Assembly: GCA_028284345.1 (NCBI GenBank)
Contig: JANQRY010000010.1
Coordinates: 62,001-126,000, forward strand
DNA length: 64,000 bases
Origin: Hyphococcus sp.
GTDB taxonomy: Bacteria > Pseudomonadota > Alphaproteobacteria > Caulobacterales > Parvularculaceae
Direction: 5' to 3'
The notes below the pieces were generated by a model. The model was not told the origin of the DNA and ran no database searches. It saw only the letters and a program-made list of their open reading frames with translations. The position numbers and the translations under genes are program-made. Within the stretch, counting starts at the first letter, position 1; each line of letters begins with the position of its first letter. Positions 9,049-21,191 of this stretch are shown piece by piece.

Positions 9049-10263
9049 ATGTCGAAAATCAAAGTCGAGAACCCGGTCGTCGAAATGGACGGGGACGAGA
9101 TGACCCGCATCATCTGGCAGCTCATCAAGGACAAGCTGATCCATCCCTATCTCGATATCGACCTTAAATATTTCGATCTCGGCATGGAAAGCCGCGACGC
9201 CACCGACGACCAGATCACCATCGACGCGGCGGAGGCGACCAAGAAATACGGGGTCGCCGTCAAATGCGCGACCATCACCCCCGATGAGGCGCGCGTCGAG
9301 GAATTCGGCCTGAAAAAGATGTGGCGCTCGCCCAACGGCACCATCCGCAACATTCTCGGCGGCGTCGTCTTCCGCGAGCCGATCATCATCCGCAACGTGC
9401 CGCGCCTCGTGCCGGGCTGGACCCAGCCGGTGATCATCGGCCGCCACGCCTTTGGCGATCAGTATCGCGCCACCGACATGTTGTTCCCGAGCAAGGGCAA
9501 GCTCTCCATCAAATGGGAAGGCGACAATGGCGAGGTGATCGAGCACGAGGTTTTCGAGGCGCCCTCTTCCGGCATCTATATGGGCATGTACAATCTCGAC
9601 GAGTCGATCCGCGATTTCGCCCGCGCCTGCTTTAACTACGGGCTGCAACGCAAATACCCGGTTTATCTTTCAACCAAGAATACGATCCTCAAAAAATACG
9701 ACGGCCGGTTTAAAGATATCTTCGCCGAGATTTACGAGACGGAGTTCAAGGACAAGTTCGACCAGGACAACCTCACCTATGAGCACCGCCTGATCGACGA
9801 CATGGTCGCGGCCTGCCTCAAATGGTCCGGCGGCTATGTCTGGGCGTGCAAGAACTATGACGGCGACGTGCAGTCAGATACGGTGGCGCAAGGCTTCGGC
9901 TCCCTCGGCCTGATGACGTCGGTGCTGATGTCCCCGGACGGGCGCACGGTCGAAGCCGAAGCCGCCCACGGCACGGTCACGCGCCACTATCGCCAGCACC
10001 AGAAGGGTGAGGACACCTCAACCAACTCCATCGCCTCGATTTACGCCTGGACGCGCGGCCTCGCCCATCGCGGCAAGCTCGACGACAATCCGGCCCTGAT
10101 CAATTTCGCGACGACGCTCGAAAAAACGATCATCAAGACGGTCGAGGGCGGGCACATGACCAAGGACCTCGCCCTCCTCATCGGCGCCGAACAGAAATGG
10201 CTCACCACGACCGGCTTCCTCGACAAAGTTGAAGAAAACTTCGCCAAGGCGCTGGCGGCGTAA
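9049..10263 (+). CDS. icd: NADP-dependent isocitrate dehydrogenase (type II homodimeric)
   Basis: The protein is 404 aa. The start [23 protein letters not shown] is diagnostic for the eukaryote-like type II NADP-IDH used by alphaproteobacteria. Substrate and cofactor motifs include [31 protein letters not shown] and [13 protein letters not shown]. It oxidatively decarboxylates isocitrate to 2-oxoglutarate in the TCA cycle and supplies NADPH. The ATG has CAGGAAA upstream. recQ begins 5 bp after the stop. Confidence 0.97.
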   Translation: MSKIKVENPVVEMDGDEMTRIIWQLIKDKLIHPYLDIDLKYFDLGMESRDATDDQITIDAAEATKKYGVAVKCATITPDEARVEEFGLKKMWRSPNGTIRNILGGVVFREPIIIRNVPRLVPGWTQPVIIGRHAFGDQYRATDMLFPSKGKLSIKWEGDNGEVIEHEVFEAPSSGIYMGMYNLDESIRDFARACFNYGLQRKYPVYLSTKNTILKKYDGRFKDIFAEIYETEFKDKFDQDNLTYEHRLIDDMVAACLKWSGGYVWACKNYDGDVQSDTVAQGFGSLGLMTSVLMSPDGRTVEAEAAHGTVTRHYRQHQKGEDTSTNSIASIYAWTRGLAHRGKLDDNPALINFATTLEKTIIKTVEGGHMTKDLALLIGAEQKWLTTTGFLDKVEENFAKALAA

Positions 10264-10268
10264 GAGAC

Positions 10269-12089
10269 GTGGACCGCGCGCCCGGCGAGGCGTCCCCCGC
10301 CGCGCGCTCACTTCTCAAAACGGTCTTCGGCTTTGACGGGTTTCGTCCGGGTCAGGAAGACATCGTCGCGGCGATCCTTGCCGGCGGCGACGTCCTCGCC
10401 ATCATGCCGACGGGCGCCGGGAAAAGCCTCTGTTACCAGTTGCCCGCCATCGCCGGCGACGGCCTTACCATCGTCGTGTCGCCGCTTATCGCCTTGATGG
10501 AAAATCAGGTTGCGCAGTTGCGCGGGGTCGGCGCCCCCGTCGGCGTCATCCATTCGAACCGCGACCGCGACGCCAGCATCGCCGACTGGCGCGCCGCGGC
10601 GGCCGGCGAGACGCGTCTTCTTTATATGTCGCCGGAGCGGCTGATGACGCCGCGCATGCTCGCGGCCCTTAAGGACATCGACCTTCGCCGCATCGTCGTT
10701 GACGAGGCCCATTGCGTCAGCCAGTGGGGCCATGATTTCCGCCCTGACTATATGGCGCTCGCCGGCTTGCGCGAGCATTTTCCGGACATTCAGATCGCCG
10801 CCTTTACCGCAACGGCCGACGCGCGTACGCGCCGCGAAATCGCCGAGCGCCTTCTGGCGCCGGGGGCGCAGACTTTCGTCCATGATCTCGACCGGCCCAA
10901 CATCGCCATCGCCATTGAAGAAAAAGCGCGCCCCAAAGACCGCCTCGCCGCCCTGATGGACGAGCATCGCGGCGAACAGGGGATCGTCTACGCCCTGTCG
11001 CGCAAGAACACCGAAGAGATCGCCGCCGACCTCGCCGCCCGTGGTCATCGGGTCGCCGCCTATCACGCCGGGCTCGACGCCGAGACCCGCAACGACCGCC
11101 TCAACGCGTTCTTGAGCGAACCTGACCTTTCCATCGTCGCCACCGTCGCCTTCGGCATGGGCATCGACAAGCCGGACATCCGCTTCGTTTTTCATCACGA
11201 CATCCCGGCCTCCATCGAAGGCTATTATCAGGAGATCGGGCGGGCCGGCCGCGACGGCGCGCCGGCGCGGGCGGTGATGCTTTACAGCGGCGCGGACGTC
11301 GCCCAACGCATGCGCATGATCAGCCGCGATGGCGAAAACGGCGCCGCGCGCGCGGAAACCCGCCGCCTCGACGAACTTGTGACCCTTTGCGAAGCGACGG
11401 GCTGTCGCCGGCAGGCGCTGCTCGCCCATTTCGGACAGGCGGCCGAGCCTTGCGGCAATTGCGACAATTGCCGCCAGCCGCCGGAACTGATCGACGCCGG
11501 TGATGAGGCGCGGCGCGTCCTTGAAGCCGTTTCCCAAAGCGGCGCCATGTTTGGCGCGGCCTATATCGTCGATCTCCTGCGCGGCGCCGATACGGAAAAA
11601 ATTCGCCGCAACGGCCATGACCGGCTTGGCGCCTATGGCGCCGGCGCCGCCCTGCCGACGGCCCATTGGCGCGGCCTGATCCGGCAGATGACCGCCGACA
11701 AATTGCTCCTCGCCGATCCGACCTATGGCGGCCTGTCGCCCGGACCCGAGGCGCAGGTCCTCAGCGACGGCGGCGCCTATCAGATGCGCAAACCATCGGC
11801 AAAGAAAGCCGCCCGCCGCGAGCGCAAGCAAGCCGCGAGCGCCGTTTCCGCCGAGAACCAGAGCCTTCTCGCGGCGCTCAAAAAACGCCGCCTCGAACTC
11901 GCGCGGGAGCGGGGCGCGCCCGCCTTTGTCATTTTCTCCGACCGGACGCTGATCGACATGGCGCAAAAACGCCCGCGCGATGCGGACGCCTTCGGCGCGG
12001 TGTTCGGCGTCGGCGCGGCCAAAAAGGAAGCGTTCTGCGAGACCTTCCTCTCCGTGATCCGGGCCCATGAGGACGGCGCCGCGATCTAA
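10269..12089 (+). CDS. recQ: ATP-dependent DNA helicase RecQ
   Basis: The protein is 606 aa from GTG 10269, the normal RecQ length. It has Walker A MPTGAGKSLCYQ, the DEAH box VVDEAHCVSQWGHDFRPDY, motif III AFTATAD, motif V VATVAFGMGIDKPDIRFVFH and motif VI YYQEIGRAGRDG. The RQC zinc cysteines are visible (CEATGCRRQ...CGNCDNC), followed by a winged helix and a C-terminal HRDC domain (LLAALKKRRLELARERGAPAFVIFSD). The 3'-5' helicase acts in recombination and stalled-fork repair. It sits only 5 bp behind icd, so it is probably co-transcribed with a TCA-cycle gene, an unusual linkage. Confidence 0.96.
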   Translation: MDRAPGEASPAARSLLKTVFGFDGFRPGQEDIVAAILAGGDVLAIMPTGAGKSLCYQLPAIAGDGLTIVVSPLIALMENQVAQLRGVGAPVGVIHSNRDRDASIADWRAAAAGETRLLYMSPERLMTPRMLAALKDIDLRRIVVDEAHCVSQWGHDFRPDYMALAGLREHFPDIQIAAFTATADARTRREIAERLLAPGAQTFVHDLDRPNIAIAIEEKARPKDRLAALMDEHRGEQGIVYALSRKNTEEIAADLAARGHRVAAYHAGLDAETRNDRLNAFLSEPDLSIVATVAFGMGIDKPDIRFVFHHDIPASIEGYYQEIGRAGRDGAPARAVMLYSGADVAQRMRMISRDGENGAARAETRRLDELVTLCEATGCRRQALLAHFGQAAEPCGNCDNCRQPPELIDAGDEARRVLEAVSQSGAMFGAAYIVDLLRGADTEKIRRNGHDRLGAYGAGAALPTAHWRGLIRQMTADKLLLADPTYGGLSPGPEAQVLSDGGAYQMRKPSAKKAARRERKQAASAVSAENQSLLAALKKRRLELARERGAPAFVIFSDRTLIDMAQKRPRDADAFGAVFGVGAAKKEAFCETFLSVIRAHEDGAAI

Positions 12090-12237
12090 AGCCTTTCCCG
12101 GCTCCCTGTCCCGGCTTGGCTCAATTGCTGGGTTTTGCACCCCTCTCCTCCCGGATTCGGAGCGTTTCGCCGCAACGTCGCTCGCAATCACACCTGACCC
12201 ATGCCATTTAGGCGGACGGAATTGTTCGGAGACCGCC

Positions 12238-12891
12238 ATGTATCGGGCCCTTAAATTCGCCGCCAGCGTCGTCCTTGCCTGCGCCGCTGCGTTCAGTGCG
12301 GCGACCGCCCAGGACGAACGCCAGTTCGACCTGGAAAAATTCGACCGGATCGACGTTTCCGCCGGCATCGTCCTCGTCGCGGAAGCCGGCCAGCCGCAGT
12401 CGATTACTGTCAAAACCGACAATGGCGATTTCACCGATTTCGAGATCAGCGTCAAAAACGGCGCCCTTTATGTCTCGCGCGGTTACAACCGCCTGCGCTG
12501 GCATTCGAAAAAGTCCGCCTACAAAGTTTTGGTGACGGCGCCCGCATTGCGCGGTCTTGATGCGTCGTCGGGTTCCCATGCAAAGCTGACGAATATCGCC
12601 GCGCCGCGATTTGTCGTCGACCTTTCCAGCGGCGCCCACGCCAGCGTCGAAGGGACGTGCGAGGATTGCGTCATCGACCTTTCCAGCGGCGCGATGCTCG
12701 ACGCCAAGCGCCTCGAGTGCGAAACGGCGCGCATTGACGTCTCGTCCGGCGGTCACGGAAAGATTTCCGCGCGCAATTCCGTTGTCGCCGATGCGTCGAG
12801 CGGCGGTCATGTGACCGTTTACGGCGACCCGGAACGGGTGAGCGTCGACAAATCGTCCGGCGGCCGCATCTACGTCGCATCGAACGATTAG
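12238..12891 (+). CDS. Exported head-GIN domain (DUF2807) beta-helix protein
   Basis: The protein is 217 aa from the ATG at 12238. The frame is open from 12067 but overlaps recQ there, and the 12238 start gives a signal peptide ending AAFSAATAQD. The body is a repeated beta-solenoid pattern (LDASSGSHAKL, VDLSSGAHASV, IDLSSGAMLDA, IDVSSGGHGKI, ADASSGGHVTV, VDKSSGGRIYV), with SSG recurring about every 20 residues, typical of DUF2807 putative adhesin-like domains. It is probably periplasmic or surface exposed. Two cysteines (TCEDC) may form a disulfide. Its role is unknown. Confidence 0.8.
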   Translation: MYRALKFAASVVLACAAAFSAATAQDERQFDLEKFDRIDVSAGIVLVAEAGQPQSITVKTDNGDFTDFEISVKNGALYVSRGYNRLRWHSKKSAYKVLVTAPALRGLDASSGSHAKLTNIAAPRFVVDLSSGAHASVEGTCEDCVIDLSSGAMLDAKRLECETARIDVSSGGHGKISARNSVVADASSGGHVTVYGDPERVSVDKSSGGRIYVASND

Positions 12892-12899
12892 AGTCCGTT

Positions 12900-14147
12900 T
12901 CAACCGTCCCCTTCCTGCTCAACGCGCGGCGCATCCTTGAACGGGTCCGGCGCATTGCGGACGCTTTCGATGAGTTTTGCATGGAGATGCGGCCGCGTGC
13001 GCCCGAGCGTGCGGAAGTCTTCCTGATCGAGCACGATCAGATCGCATGTGGCGACCGCCAGCGCGGTTTCGCCCTGGACGCCGGTCATGAGCGAGCGAGC
13101 GCCCCAATATTGCCCCTCGTCAAGAATGACGGGCGCAAGTTCCGGCCGGTCACCGTCGCGGATTTCGACAGCGCCGGCGCCGATCATGAAAAGCGCGCCG
13201 GGCCGTTCGCCGTCGGTTGCAATGAGCGAACCCGGCGGCGCCGTGCGCGCCTTTAGAACCCGCAGGAGTTCAGCGATCTCGCTTGGATTGAGGCCGGAAA
13301 AAATCGGCGCCCGCGCCGCCATGCCCCAGGTGACGATAAAGTCCTGGCGGCGAAACTCATCCATAAACGCCGAGGCAATGATGCCGATGGGCAGCGCGAA
13401 AAACCCGAGACCGCAAACCATGACGACGCCGGCCAGCAACTTGCCAATGGCGGTGACCGGCGTGACGTCGCCATAGCCGACGGTCGTCAGCGTCGCGATG
13501 GCCCACCACATGGCTTCGGGCACGGTTGAAAACTCGCTGCCCGGGCGATTGCCTTCGACGAGATAGAGCAGCGATGCGGCGATAATCACCATGCCGATTA
13601 ACACGATCAGAACGCCGAGCAAGGCGTCGCGCTCGCGCGAGAGAACGCGCAGCATCGTGTTGAACGCCGGCGAAAACCGCGCGAGTTTAAAGAACCGGAG
13701 CAGCCGGAGGATGCGCAAGACGCGCAGATCCATGGCGAAAAGAAAACTTAAGTAAAACGGCGCAATCGCCAGGAAATCGACGACCATCAACGGGCTGCGC
13801 GCAAATTTCAGCCGCGCCCGTGTCGGCGACAGGCCACGAAACGGCGGGTGCTCCGTACACACCCAAAGCCGCGCCGCATATTCGATGGTGAAAACGCCGA
13901 TGGAAAAAAGATCAAATACGAGAAAGAAAAATGCGTGTTTGTCGTGGATCGACGGAACGGTCTCCACGGTGAAGGCGACGACATTGAGGATGATGAGGCT
14001 CGCCATGGCGCCTTCGAAAAGGCGGCTTTGCCAGTCATGGGAGTGGCCGGCCTCGAGAATGCGGTAAAGACGCGCCTTGAGGCCGCGATGTTTGCCGCCT
14101 GCGGGCGTCGCGCTGGTCGCGATATCTTGCGAGGTCGGCTGCGTCAA
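12900..14147 (-). CDS. Voltage-gated-type K+ channel with C-terminal cyclic-nucleotide-binding-like domain
   Basis: The protein is 415 aa from a TTG at 14147 with a near-perfect AAAGGAGG 8 nt upstream. An upstream ATG at 14201 lacks a ribosome site. It has six transmembrane segments, an S4 sensor (residues 142-158, RVLRILRLLRFFKLARF), a pore helix WWAIATLTT and the K+ filter TVGYGD at 222-227, then a cNMP-binding fold at about 284-392. The architecture matches MlotiK1-type channels of the inner membrane. The phosphate-binding cassette looks degenerate: the usual FGE and RTA/T residues are replaced by YWGA and GETAL. Ligand gating by cAMP is therefore doubtful (inference). Confidence 0.88.
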   Translation of the reverse strand: MTQPTSQDIATSATPAGGKHRGLKARLYRILEAGHSHDWQSRLFEGAMASLIILNVVAFTVETVPSIHDKHAFFFLVFDLFSIGVFTIEYAARLWVCTEHPPFRGLSPTRARLKFARSPLMVVDFLAIAPFYLSFLFAMDLRVLRILRLLRFFKLARFSPAFNTMLRVLSRERDALLGVLIVLIGMVIIAASLLYLVEGNRPGSEFSTVPEAMWWAIATLTTVGYGDVTPVTAIGKLLAGVVMVCGLGFFALPIGIIASAFMDEFRRQDFIVTWGMAARAPIFSGLNPSEIAELLRVLKARTAPPGSLIATDGERPGALFMIGAGAVEIRDGDRPELAPVILDEGQYWGARSLMTGVQGETALAVATCDLIVLDQEDFRTLGRTRPHLHAKLIESVRNAPDPFKDAPRVEQEGDG

Positions 14148-14210
14148 AGCGGCGTCCTCCTTTCGGCGGCGATTATGCGCCGGGCGCCCCGATGACGGCA
14201 ACGGGCGGGC

Positions 14211-16877
<2,667 letters not shown>

Positions 16878-16948
16878 GATGGGTCCGGCTCTTGTCTTTC
16901 GGTTCTTGTCTATGGCGCGTCCATACAGGGGCGCATCCATACAGGAAA

Positions 16949-16974
16949 CGCCGGAGCGGAACTCCGCCCCGGCG
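16949..16974. terminator. GC-rich hairpin between the VOC gene and alaS
   Basis: The sequence CGCCGG-A-GCGG AACT CCGC-C-CCGGCG folds into a strong stem with one mismatch. No clear U-tract follows on either strand, so it is a weak terminator or leader structure. Just downstream lies a 15-bp near-perfect direct repeat containing CCATACAGG (16915-16929 and 16931-16945). Confidence 0.4.
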
Positions 16975-17047
16975 CAAATCCTGCTTATTCAGTCTCTTAG
17001 CCGTTCGATAGCCGGTCCGTCCAGCGCCCGCGCGCCAGCCCGCGGCT

Positions 17048-17416
17048 TTAAGTCATGCAGAAGAAGTTGAGCTTGTTGCCCTCTGGGTCGCGGAAATAGC
17101 CGGCGTAGAACTGGTCGCCGCGGGGGCCGGCCGGGCCCTCGTCCTTGGCGCCGAGATCCATGGCTTTCTTATAGAGCTTGTCGACGGTCTCCGGCTTGTC
17201 GCAGGCGATGGCCACCATGTTCCCGTTGCCGACGGTGGCGGCGTTGCCGTCAAAGGGCTTGATGATGGAAATCGCCGGTTTTGACGGATCCACCGCCCAG
17301 GCGATGAACGTGTCGGCCTCCATCATGCGCTTGGCGCCCATTTCGCCCAGGAGTTCATCGTAAAACTTCGCCGTCTTTTCGATATCGTTGGCGCCGAGCG
17401 TCACATATCCGATCAT
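17048..17416 (-). CDS. VOC (glyoxalase/bleomycin-resistance fold) protein
   Basis: The protein is 122 aa, one VOC module of two beta-alpha-beta-beta-beta units: MIGYVTLGANDIEKTAKFYDELLG, and at the C-terminus DQFYAGYFRDPEGNKLNFFCM. Such proteins bind a divalent metal and act on diverse small molecules. The substrate cannot be told. It stands between recA and alaS on the same strand, and AAAAGGAGAAACCCC precedes the ATG as a good ribosome site. Confidence 0.85.
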   Translation of the reverse strand: MIGYVTLGANDIEKTAKFYDELLGEMGAKRMMEADTFIAWAVDPSKPAISIIKPFDGNAATVGNGNMVAIACDKPETVDKLYKKAMDLGAKDEGPAGPRGDQFYAGYFRDPEGNKLNFFCMT

Positions 17417-17583
17417 CGGGGTTTCTCCTTTTCAAAAAGCCGCATCGCGCTCGGGCGCTCGTTATGCGAGACCCGGCGACGCGCCCGGCATCCTGCATTG
17501 CAAAACACTGGCGGCAAAGCGCGACGCACAGTTCAGGCGCGCCAATAACTAGTAGGCCCGAAATTGACCAATCCCCGCGCCGG

Positions 17584-18675
17584 TTACGACGCCTCGGCCG
17601 CCGCGCCGTCTTCATCGTCATCGTCCGCCTGTTCGCCGACGAGCATCTCCTCAGCCACCAGCCCGGCGTTTTCGCGGATCTTGCGTTCGATCTCCGCCGT
17701 CATGTCGGGATTGTCTTTGAGGAACTGCTTGGCGTTTTCACGGCCCTGACCGATGCGTTCGGAATTATAGGAAAACCAAGAGCCGGCTTTCTCCACCACA
17801 TTGGCGCGCACGCCGAGGTCCAGGATCTCGCCGGTCTTGGACACCCCTTCCCCATACATGATGTCGAACTCAACCTGCTTGAACGGCGGCGCCACCTTGT
17901 TTTTGACGACCTTAACGCGGGTCTGGTTGCCGACCACTTCGTCGCGGTTCTTGATGGCGCCGATGCGGCGAATATCGAGGCGCACGGAGGAATAAAACTT
18001 CAGCGCATTGCCGCCCGTCGTCGTTTCGGGCGAGCCGAACATGACGCCGATTTTCATGCGGATCTGGTTGATAAAGATCACCAGACAATTCGACCGCGAG
18101 ATCGACCCGGTCAGCTTCCTGAGGGCCTGGCTCATCAACCGCGCCTGCAATCCGGGCAGGGAATCCCCCATCTCCCCTTCGAGTTCCGCCCGGGGCGTCA
18201 GCGCCGCGACGGAATCAATAATCAAGACGTCCACAGCGCCGGAACGGACCAGCGTATCGGCGATCTCCAGCGCCTGCTCGCCGGTGTCGGGCTGGGAAAT
18301 AAGGAGTTCGTCGAGATTGACCCCGAGCTTTTGCGCATAGACCGGATCGAGCGCGTGTTCGGCGTCGACAAAGGCGGCCGTGCCGCCGATCTTCTGGGTT
18401 TCCGCGGCCACATGGAGCGCCAGCGTCGTCTTGCCGGAGCTTTCAGGCCCGTAAATTTCAACGACCCGCCCCTTGGGCAGCCCGCCAATGCCGAGGGCGA
18501 TATCAAGACCGAGCGAACCGGTGGAAATCGCCTCGATATCGACAACCTCCCGATCGCCGAGGCGCATCAGCGAACCCTTGCCGAACGCCTTGTCGATTTG
18601 ACTGATCGCCGCTTCCAGCGCCTTGGATTTGTCCACGCCCTCTATCTCCACCAGTTTGAGATTGCCTTTGCTCAC
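17584..18675 (-). CDS. recA: Recombinase RecA
   Basis: The protein is 363 aa from a GTG at 18675, chosen because GGAGG lies 5 nt upstream and the resulting start ([20 protein letters not shown]) matches RecA N-termini. A second GTG at 18705 would add ten residues. Walker A is GPESSGKTT, Walker [11 protein letters not shown], followed by [32 protein letters not shown] loop regions and an acidic C-terminal tail (DDDDEDG). It catalyses strand exchange and LexA self-cleavage. The promoter region carries two imperfect alphaproteobacterial SOS boxes (separate entries). Confidence 0.98.
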   Translation of the reverse strand: MSKGNLKLVEIEGVDKSKALEAAISQIDKAFGKGSLMRLGDREVVDIEAISTGSLGLDIALGIGGLPKGRVVEIYGPESSGKTTLALHVAAETQKIGGTAAFVDAEHALDPVYAQKLGVNLDELLISQPDTGEQALEIADTLVRSGAVDVLIIDSVAALTPRAELEGEMGDSLPGLQARLMSQALRKLTGSISRSNCLVIFINQIRMKIGVMFGSPETTTGGNALKFYSSVRLDIRRIGAIKNRDEVVGNQTRVKVVKNKVAPPFKQVEFDIMYGEGVSKTGEILDLGVRANVVEKAGSWFSYNSERIGQGRENAKQFLKDNPDMTAEIERKIRENAGLVAEEMLVGEQADDDDEDGAAAEAS

Positions 18676-18725
18676 CGCCGCCTCCGTTGCCTGACCAGGG
18701 ACCACCCTGTCAACGAGCGCCCAAT

Positions 18726-18740
18726 GTACGCGTTTTGTTC
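18726..18740. promoter_or_regulatory. Imperfect SOS box proximal to recA
   Basis: GTAC-N7-GTTC on the plus strand has one mismatch to the alphaproteobacterial LexA motif GTTC-N7-GTTC. It lies about 51 bp upstream of the recA GTG, downstream of the predicted -10. Confidence 0.4.
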
Positions 18741-18791
18741 CATTTTGGCAAGGAGGATTAGTTTATTGTTTTGTATTCATATTTTTTATTT

Positions 18792-18806
18792 GTTCCAATT
18801 TTGTCC
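18792..18806. promoter_or_regulatory. Imperfect SOS box overlapping the predicted recA -35
   Basis: GTTC-CAATTTT-GTCC has one mismatch to GTTC-N7-GTTC. It overlaps the predicted TTGGAA -35 element, where LexA binding would block transcription. This is inferred from the motif alone. Confidence 0.5.
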
Positions 18807-19026
18807 GCGCCGTCTATTACCGCATATATCCCCTTGCGACAAGCAACGGCGTGCCGGCGATTCGCGCTTTCCGCGCCTGAAACCCGCGAGACCGGATGAT
18901 AAGCGCACAACAGCGCCGGGCGGGCGACATTGACGGTCGAAATTGGCGGGACGACGGACTATCTTCGCCGCAGGCGGCGCGTCGCCGCGCTTCGGATTCA
19001 GACAAGCCACGGGACCCCTGCCTCTC

Positions 19027-21141
19027 ATGAGCCGCATTCTCTTTTTCCTTCTCGCCCTCGTCGGCGTCGTTCTCGCCGTCCTTCTCATTGCCCCGGGCGT
19101 GATCCCGGCGGCGACCTACAAGCCGCGCATCGAGACGGCCGCCTCGAACGCGCTCGGCCGCGAGGTTTCCATCGGCGATGACTTGTCGATCCGGATTTTT
19201 CCCAAAACCGCCTTTCGGGTGCAGGATCTCACCATCGCCAACGCCGACGGCTTCGACGGCGAAACCCTCGCCCGGGTCAAGGACGCAAGCGTCGGGGTGA
19301 AATTGTTTCCGCTTCTTTCCGGATCGGTGGAGGTCGACCGCTTCGTGCTGACGGAACCGGCGATTAACCTCATCCGCAAGGCGGACGGATCGGTCAACTG
19401 GAACCTCGCCGCCGGCGCCGCTGATCAGGATACGGAAGAAACGGCGGGCGGACGCCAGCCGCGCGACTTAAAACTCGGCGACGTGCGCATCATTGACGGC
19501 CGCGCCGCCTACAGGGACGAACAGGCGGGCCGCACCTTCGCCGCCGAAGATATCGACGTGGGCGTCGTGCTGACGTCCTTGAAGGCGCCGCTCGAAGTCG
19601 ACGGCTCCATGGTCTTTCAGGGCGAGCCGACAAAGATCGATCTCGTCCTTACAAATCTTTCAACGCTCATGGCGGGCGAAGCGGCCAATCTGAAACTCGA
19701 CATGACGCTCGGCGAAACAAGCGCCGGCGCCGATCTCTCCGTCGTCAGCGCCGATGCGCTCTCCTATGCCGGGCCGATTGATTTCAACGCGCCCGACCTG
19801 CCGGCCTTTGCCGCGCTGACCGGCACCACGCTCGCTGACGCGCCGGGCTTCGACAGTCTTGCGCTCTCCGGCGATATCGAAGGCGGCGCCAGCGCCATGC
19901 GCCTAGACGGCGCCAGGATCGGGTTTGACGAGATCGACGCACAAGGCTCCATGACCCTCGACTGGTCGGGCGCCAAACCGCGCGCCGCCGGCATCCTGTC
20001 AACGGAGTTGCTCGACCTGCGCCCCTATATGCCGCCGCCGGCGACCAGCGCGGACGGGTTCCCGGCGTGGTCCGAGGCGAAGATGGACTTCACCGGGCTC
20101 CGCAACATCGACGCCGACTTCGATGTTTCCGCCGATCAAATTTTGCTCAACGATCTGCAGATCGGCGAAAGCCGGCTGAAGCTTACCGTCGACAATGGCC
20201 GCATGACGGCGGACATCCCGGAGCTTGCCATGTATGGCGGGCTCGGCTCGGGCCGGCTGGTCGTTAATGCGCGGGGGGCGACGCCCTCCTTCGCCGGCAA
20301 TTTCGACATGGAGGCGGTGAACGCCCAGCCCCTGACGATCGACCTGATGAAGCACGACAATCTGTTGGGCCTCGGCGCCTTCAAGCTCGACTTCACTGCG
20401 AGCGGCGACAGCCAGGCGGCGATCATGTCGTCGATCGACGGCGCCGGCGGTTTCGATCTTTCCAACGGCGCGCTCAAGGGCGTCAACATTGCGAAGATCG
20501 TGCAGGCGGCGAACGACCTGCGCACCGGCGGCATCAACCCGGCGGCGCTCTCTAACGCCGTCGCCACGGCGCGCGGCCCGCGGGAGGAAACGGACTTTTC
20601 AACCTTCCTGTCGAACTTTTCGATTGCGGACGGTCTCGTCAACGCGCCGACGATTTCGATGACCGGGCCTTACCTCACCATGAACGGAACCGGTCAGGTC
20701 AACCTCGCCGCCCAGACCATCGATTTGCGCCTGGCGCCGCGGGCGACGACAACCGCCGACGGCGCAGAGGGCCGGTCCCTCGCCGTCCCGGTCCGGATCG
20801 GCGGCACCTTCGCCAAGCCCGTCATCGGCATTGACGGCGAAACCCTGGCGAAAGCGGCGCTGCAGGAAACCCTCGGCGGGTTCCTTGGCGGCGCCTCGGC
20901 CCCGGCCTCGCCGGAAGAGGCCTTGCGCGAAAGCCTTTCCGGACTGTTTGGCGGCGGCCAAGAGGAAACGGCGCCCGCCGACAGCGACGCGCCGCCGGCC
21001 GACGAAGCTGCGGCCGAACAACCCGCGACGGCCGAAGAGGAGCCGACAACGGAAGAACAACTCATCCGCGAAGGACTCGGCGCGATCTTCGGCGCCATCA
21101 ACGAAGAAGAAGAGCCCGAACAGGAAGAAGAGGGCGAATAA
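19027..21141 (+). CDS. AsmA-family inner-membrane-anchored protein
   Basis: The protein is 704 aa from the ATG at 19027. The frame is open from 18943, but the first 28 codons lack a signal-anchor. An N-terminal membrane anchor (ILFFLLALVGVVLAVLLIAPGVI) leads into the AsmA N-domain (PRIETAASNALGREVSIGDDLSIRIFPKTAFRVQDLTIANA). The C-terminal AsmA_2 region has the family pattern LSNGALKGVNIAKIVQAANDLR and PTISMTGPYLTMNGTGQVNLAAQTIDLRLAPR. A Glu/Pro-rich acidic tail ends the protein. Relatives form bridge-like periplasmic lipid-transfer proteins or affect outer-membrane biogenesis, and the protein would be mostly periplasmic. Confidence 0.88.
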   Translation: MSRILFFLLALVGVVLAVLLIAPGVIPAATYKPRIETAASNALGREVSIGDDLSIRIFPKTAFRVQDLTIANADGFDGETLARVKDASVGVKLFPLLSGSVEVDRFVLTEPAINLIRKADGSVNWNLAAGAADQDTEETAGGRQPRDLKLGDVRIIDGRAAYRDEQAGRTFAAEDIDVGVVLTSLKAPLEVDGSMVFQGEPTKIDLVLTNLSTLMAGEAANLKLDMTLGETSAGADLSVVSADALSYAGPIDFNAPDLPAFAALTGTTLADAPGFDSLALSGDIEGGASAMRLDGARIGFDEIDAQGSMTLDWSGAKPRAAGILSTELLDLRPYMPPPATSADGFPAWSEAKMDFTGLRNIDADFDVSADQILLNDLQIGESRLKLTVDNGRMTADIPELAMYGGLGSGRLVVNARGATPSFAGNFDMEAVNAQPLTIDLMKHDNLLGLGAFKLDFTASGDSQAAIMSSIDGAGGFDLSNGALKGVNIAKIVQAANDLRTGGINPAALSNAVATARGPREETDFSTFLSNFSIADGLVNAPTISMTGPYLTMNGTGQVNLAAQTIDLRLAPRATTTADGAEGRSLAVPVRIGGTFAKPVIGIDGETLAKAALQETLGGFLGGASAPASPEEALRESLSGLFGGGQEETAPADSDAPPADEAAAEQPATAEEEPTTEEQLIREGLGAIFGAINEEEEPEQEEEGE

Positions 21142-21156
21142 TCCGCTATCGGATTA
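21139..21156. terminator. Small hairpin at the end of the AsmA gene
   Basis: TAATCCG-CTAT-CGGATTA is a 7-bp perfect stem that includes the TAA stop codon. No T-tract follows, so termination is only possible, not shown. Confidence 0.35.
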
Positions 21157-21191
21157 TCCGCCCTTCATTCCATTCCGCAATCTGATAGGGT

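Larger units (their letters stand above)
18706..19026. promoter_or_regulatory. recA / asmA divergent intergenic region with recA promoter
   Basis: This 321-bp spacer has an AT-rich core (about 18735-18810). Reading toward recA, TTGGAA (18798-18793), a 17-nt spacer and TACAAA (18775-18770) make a plausible -35/-10 pair. The half nearer the AsmA gene (18811-19026) shows no clear promoter or gene. Confidence 0.5.

Noticed and set aside
9711..9722. AAGATATCTT palindrome inside icd
   Set aside because: It is a 10-bp match to the core of the 1205-1224 palindrome but lies within coding sequence, where Lys-Asp-Ile-Phe codons explain it.
10308..12455. 715-codon open frame antisense to recQ
   Set aside because: RecQ motifs are complete on the plus strand, and the antisense product is Gly/Arg-rich without motifs.
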